Source of the DNA: Zeus faber
Lineage: Eukaryota > Chordata > Actinopteri > Zeiformes > Zeidae
Assembly (NCBI GenBank): GCA_960531495.1
Contig: OY482853.1
Span: forward strand, 5,611,022 to 5,675,021
Direction of reading: 5' to 3'
Length of the DNA stretch: 64,000 nucleotides
Shown: one piece after another, positions 63,354 to 64,000 of the stretch
How positions within the stretch are numbered: the first letter of the stretch is position 1
Layout of the letters: every line of letters begins with the position of its first letter
Notes under the pieces: model-generated
What the model was told of the DNA's origin: nothing
The model's input: the letters and a program-made list of their open reading frames with translations, nothing else
Database searches by the model: none
Made by a program: the position numbers and the translations under genes

Positions 63354-64000
63354 TACACCGATCAACCACAACATTAAAACAACTGACAGGTGCAGTGAAT
63401 AACATTGATCATCTGGTTCCAATGGCTCCTGTCAAGCGGTGGGATATATTAGGCAGCAAGTGAACAGTCAGTTGTTGAAGTTGATGTGTTGAAGCAGCGT
63501 AAGGATCTGAGCCATTTTTACAAGGTCCAAATTGAGATGCTAGATGACTGTGTCAGAGCATCTCCAAAACCACAGGTCTTGTGGGCTGTTCCTGGTATGC
63601 AGCAGTTAGGGTCATGGGCGTCCATGGCTCACTGATGGACGTGGGGAGCCAAGGCTCGCTCGTCTGGTTCGATCCCACTGTAGCACAAATTGGTGAAAAA
63701 GTTAATGCTGCTATGATAGAAGGGTATCAGAATGCACAGTGCATTGCACCTTGCTGCATATGGGGCTTCGTAGCCGCAGACCAGTCAGAGTGCCCAGGCT
63801 GACCCCTGTCCACCGCCAAAAGCGTCTAGAACGGGAAGGTGAGCGTCAGAACTGGACCATGGAGCAATGGAAGAAGGTGGCGTGATGGCTGTGGCCTCTT
63901 TCAGCAGGATAATGCAGCCTGCCACACAACAAAAACTGCTCGGGAATAGTTTGAAGGACATAAAGAGTTCAAGGTGTTGATATAGCCTCCAAATTTCCTA
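63354..64000 (+). mobile_element. Tc1/mariner-like transposon remnant, copy 2 (runs off the window)
   Basis: Starts at a TA (63354-63355) with ACCGATCAACCACAACATTA, the same terminal repeat as the element at 20155. The following 500 bp align closely with it, including CTGACAGGTG and GGATATATTAGGCAGCAAGT. An internal deletion at about 63880 joins GAAGAAGGTGG directly to the region around the second catalytic Asp, and frames are broken. It lies in an ints4 intron, antisense to the gene. The right end is outside the window. Confidence 0.85.

Overview
The window is vertebrate nuclear DNA, almost certainly from a ray-finned teleost and probably a percomorph. Genes are split by short introns with GT-AG borders. 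Intergenic DNA carries very long (CA)n/(TG)n tracts, a tRNA-derived SINE ending in a teleost-type tail, Tc1-like transposon copies and antisense non-LTR retrotransposon fragments. Gene identities come from my recognition of the translated proteins; exon borders were placed by hand from splice signals and reading phase.

Layout, left to right. (1) 1538-5299 (-) psmd8, 7 coding exons, head-to-head with (2) 5410-7542 (+) nup88, an uninterrupted 710-codon ORF; the start codons are 110 bp apart. (3) 10645-16297 (-) ehd2, 6 coding exons. (4) 22135-33235 (-) bicra, 14 coding exons, with a Tc1-like remnant and a small terminal-inverted-repeat element downstream of its stop. (5) A CpG-rich divergent promoter at about 34.9-36.1 kb, then 36881-43495 (+) med17, 12 coding exons. 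(6) 44328-48511 (-) vstm5, 4 proposed exons, tail-to-tail with med17. (7) 49-57 kb, repeat-rich and gene-poor: microsatellites, an 18-bp minisatellite and two antisense LINE fragments. (8) 57691-58525 (+) aamdc, 3 exons, convergent with (9) 59810-63319 (-) ints4, its last 9 coding exons; the rest lies beyond the right edge. A second Tc1-like copy begins in an ints4 intron at 63354 and runs off the window.

The genes are housekeeping or regulatory and are not a functional operon: proteasome lid (Psmd8), nuclear pore (Nup88), caveolar dynamin-like ATPase (Ehd2), ncBAF chromatin remodelling (Bicra), Mediator head (Med17), a neuronal Ig membrane protein (Vstm5), an Mth938-fold protein (Aamdc) and Integrator (Ints4). 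From memory, the human counterparts of psmd8/ehd2/bicra lie on 19q and those of med17/vstm5/aamdc/ints4 on 11q, so the block appears to join two ancestral segments at the bicra-med17 divergent promoter.

Most notable observations: the apparently intronless nup88 beside psmd8; (TG)n tracts that run up to the 3' splice sites of five introns in med17 and ints4; a GC-AG intron in bicra; a roughly 200-bp palindrome in the med17 3'UTR; and two nearly identical SINE copies that share their 3' tail with a LINE fragment in the same window. No clear novel system was found.
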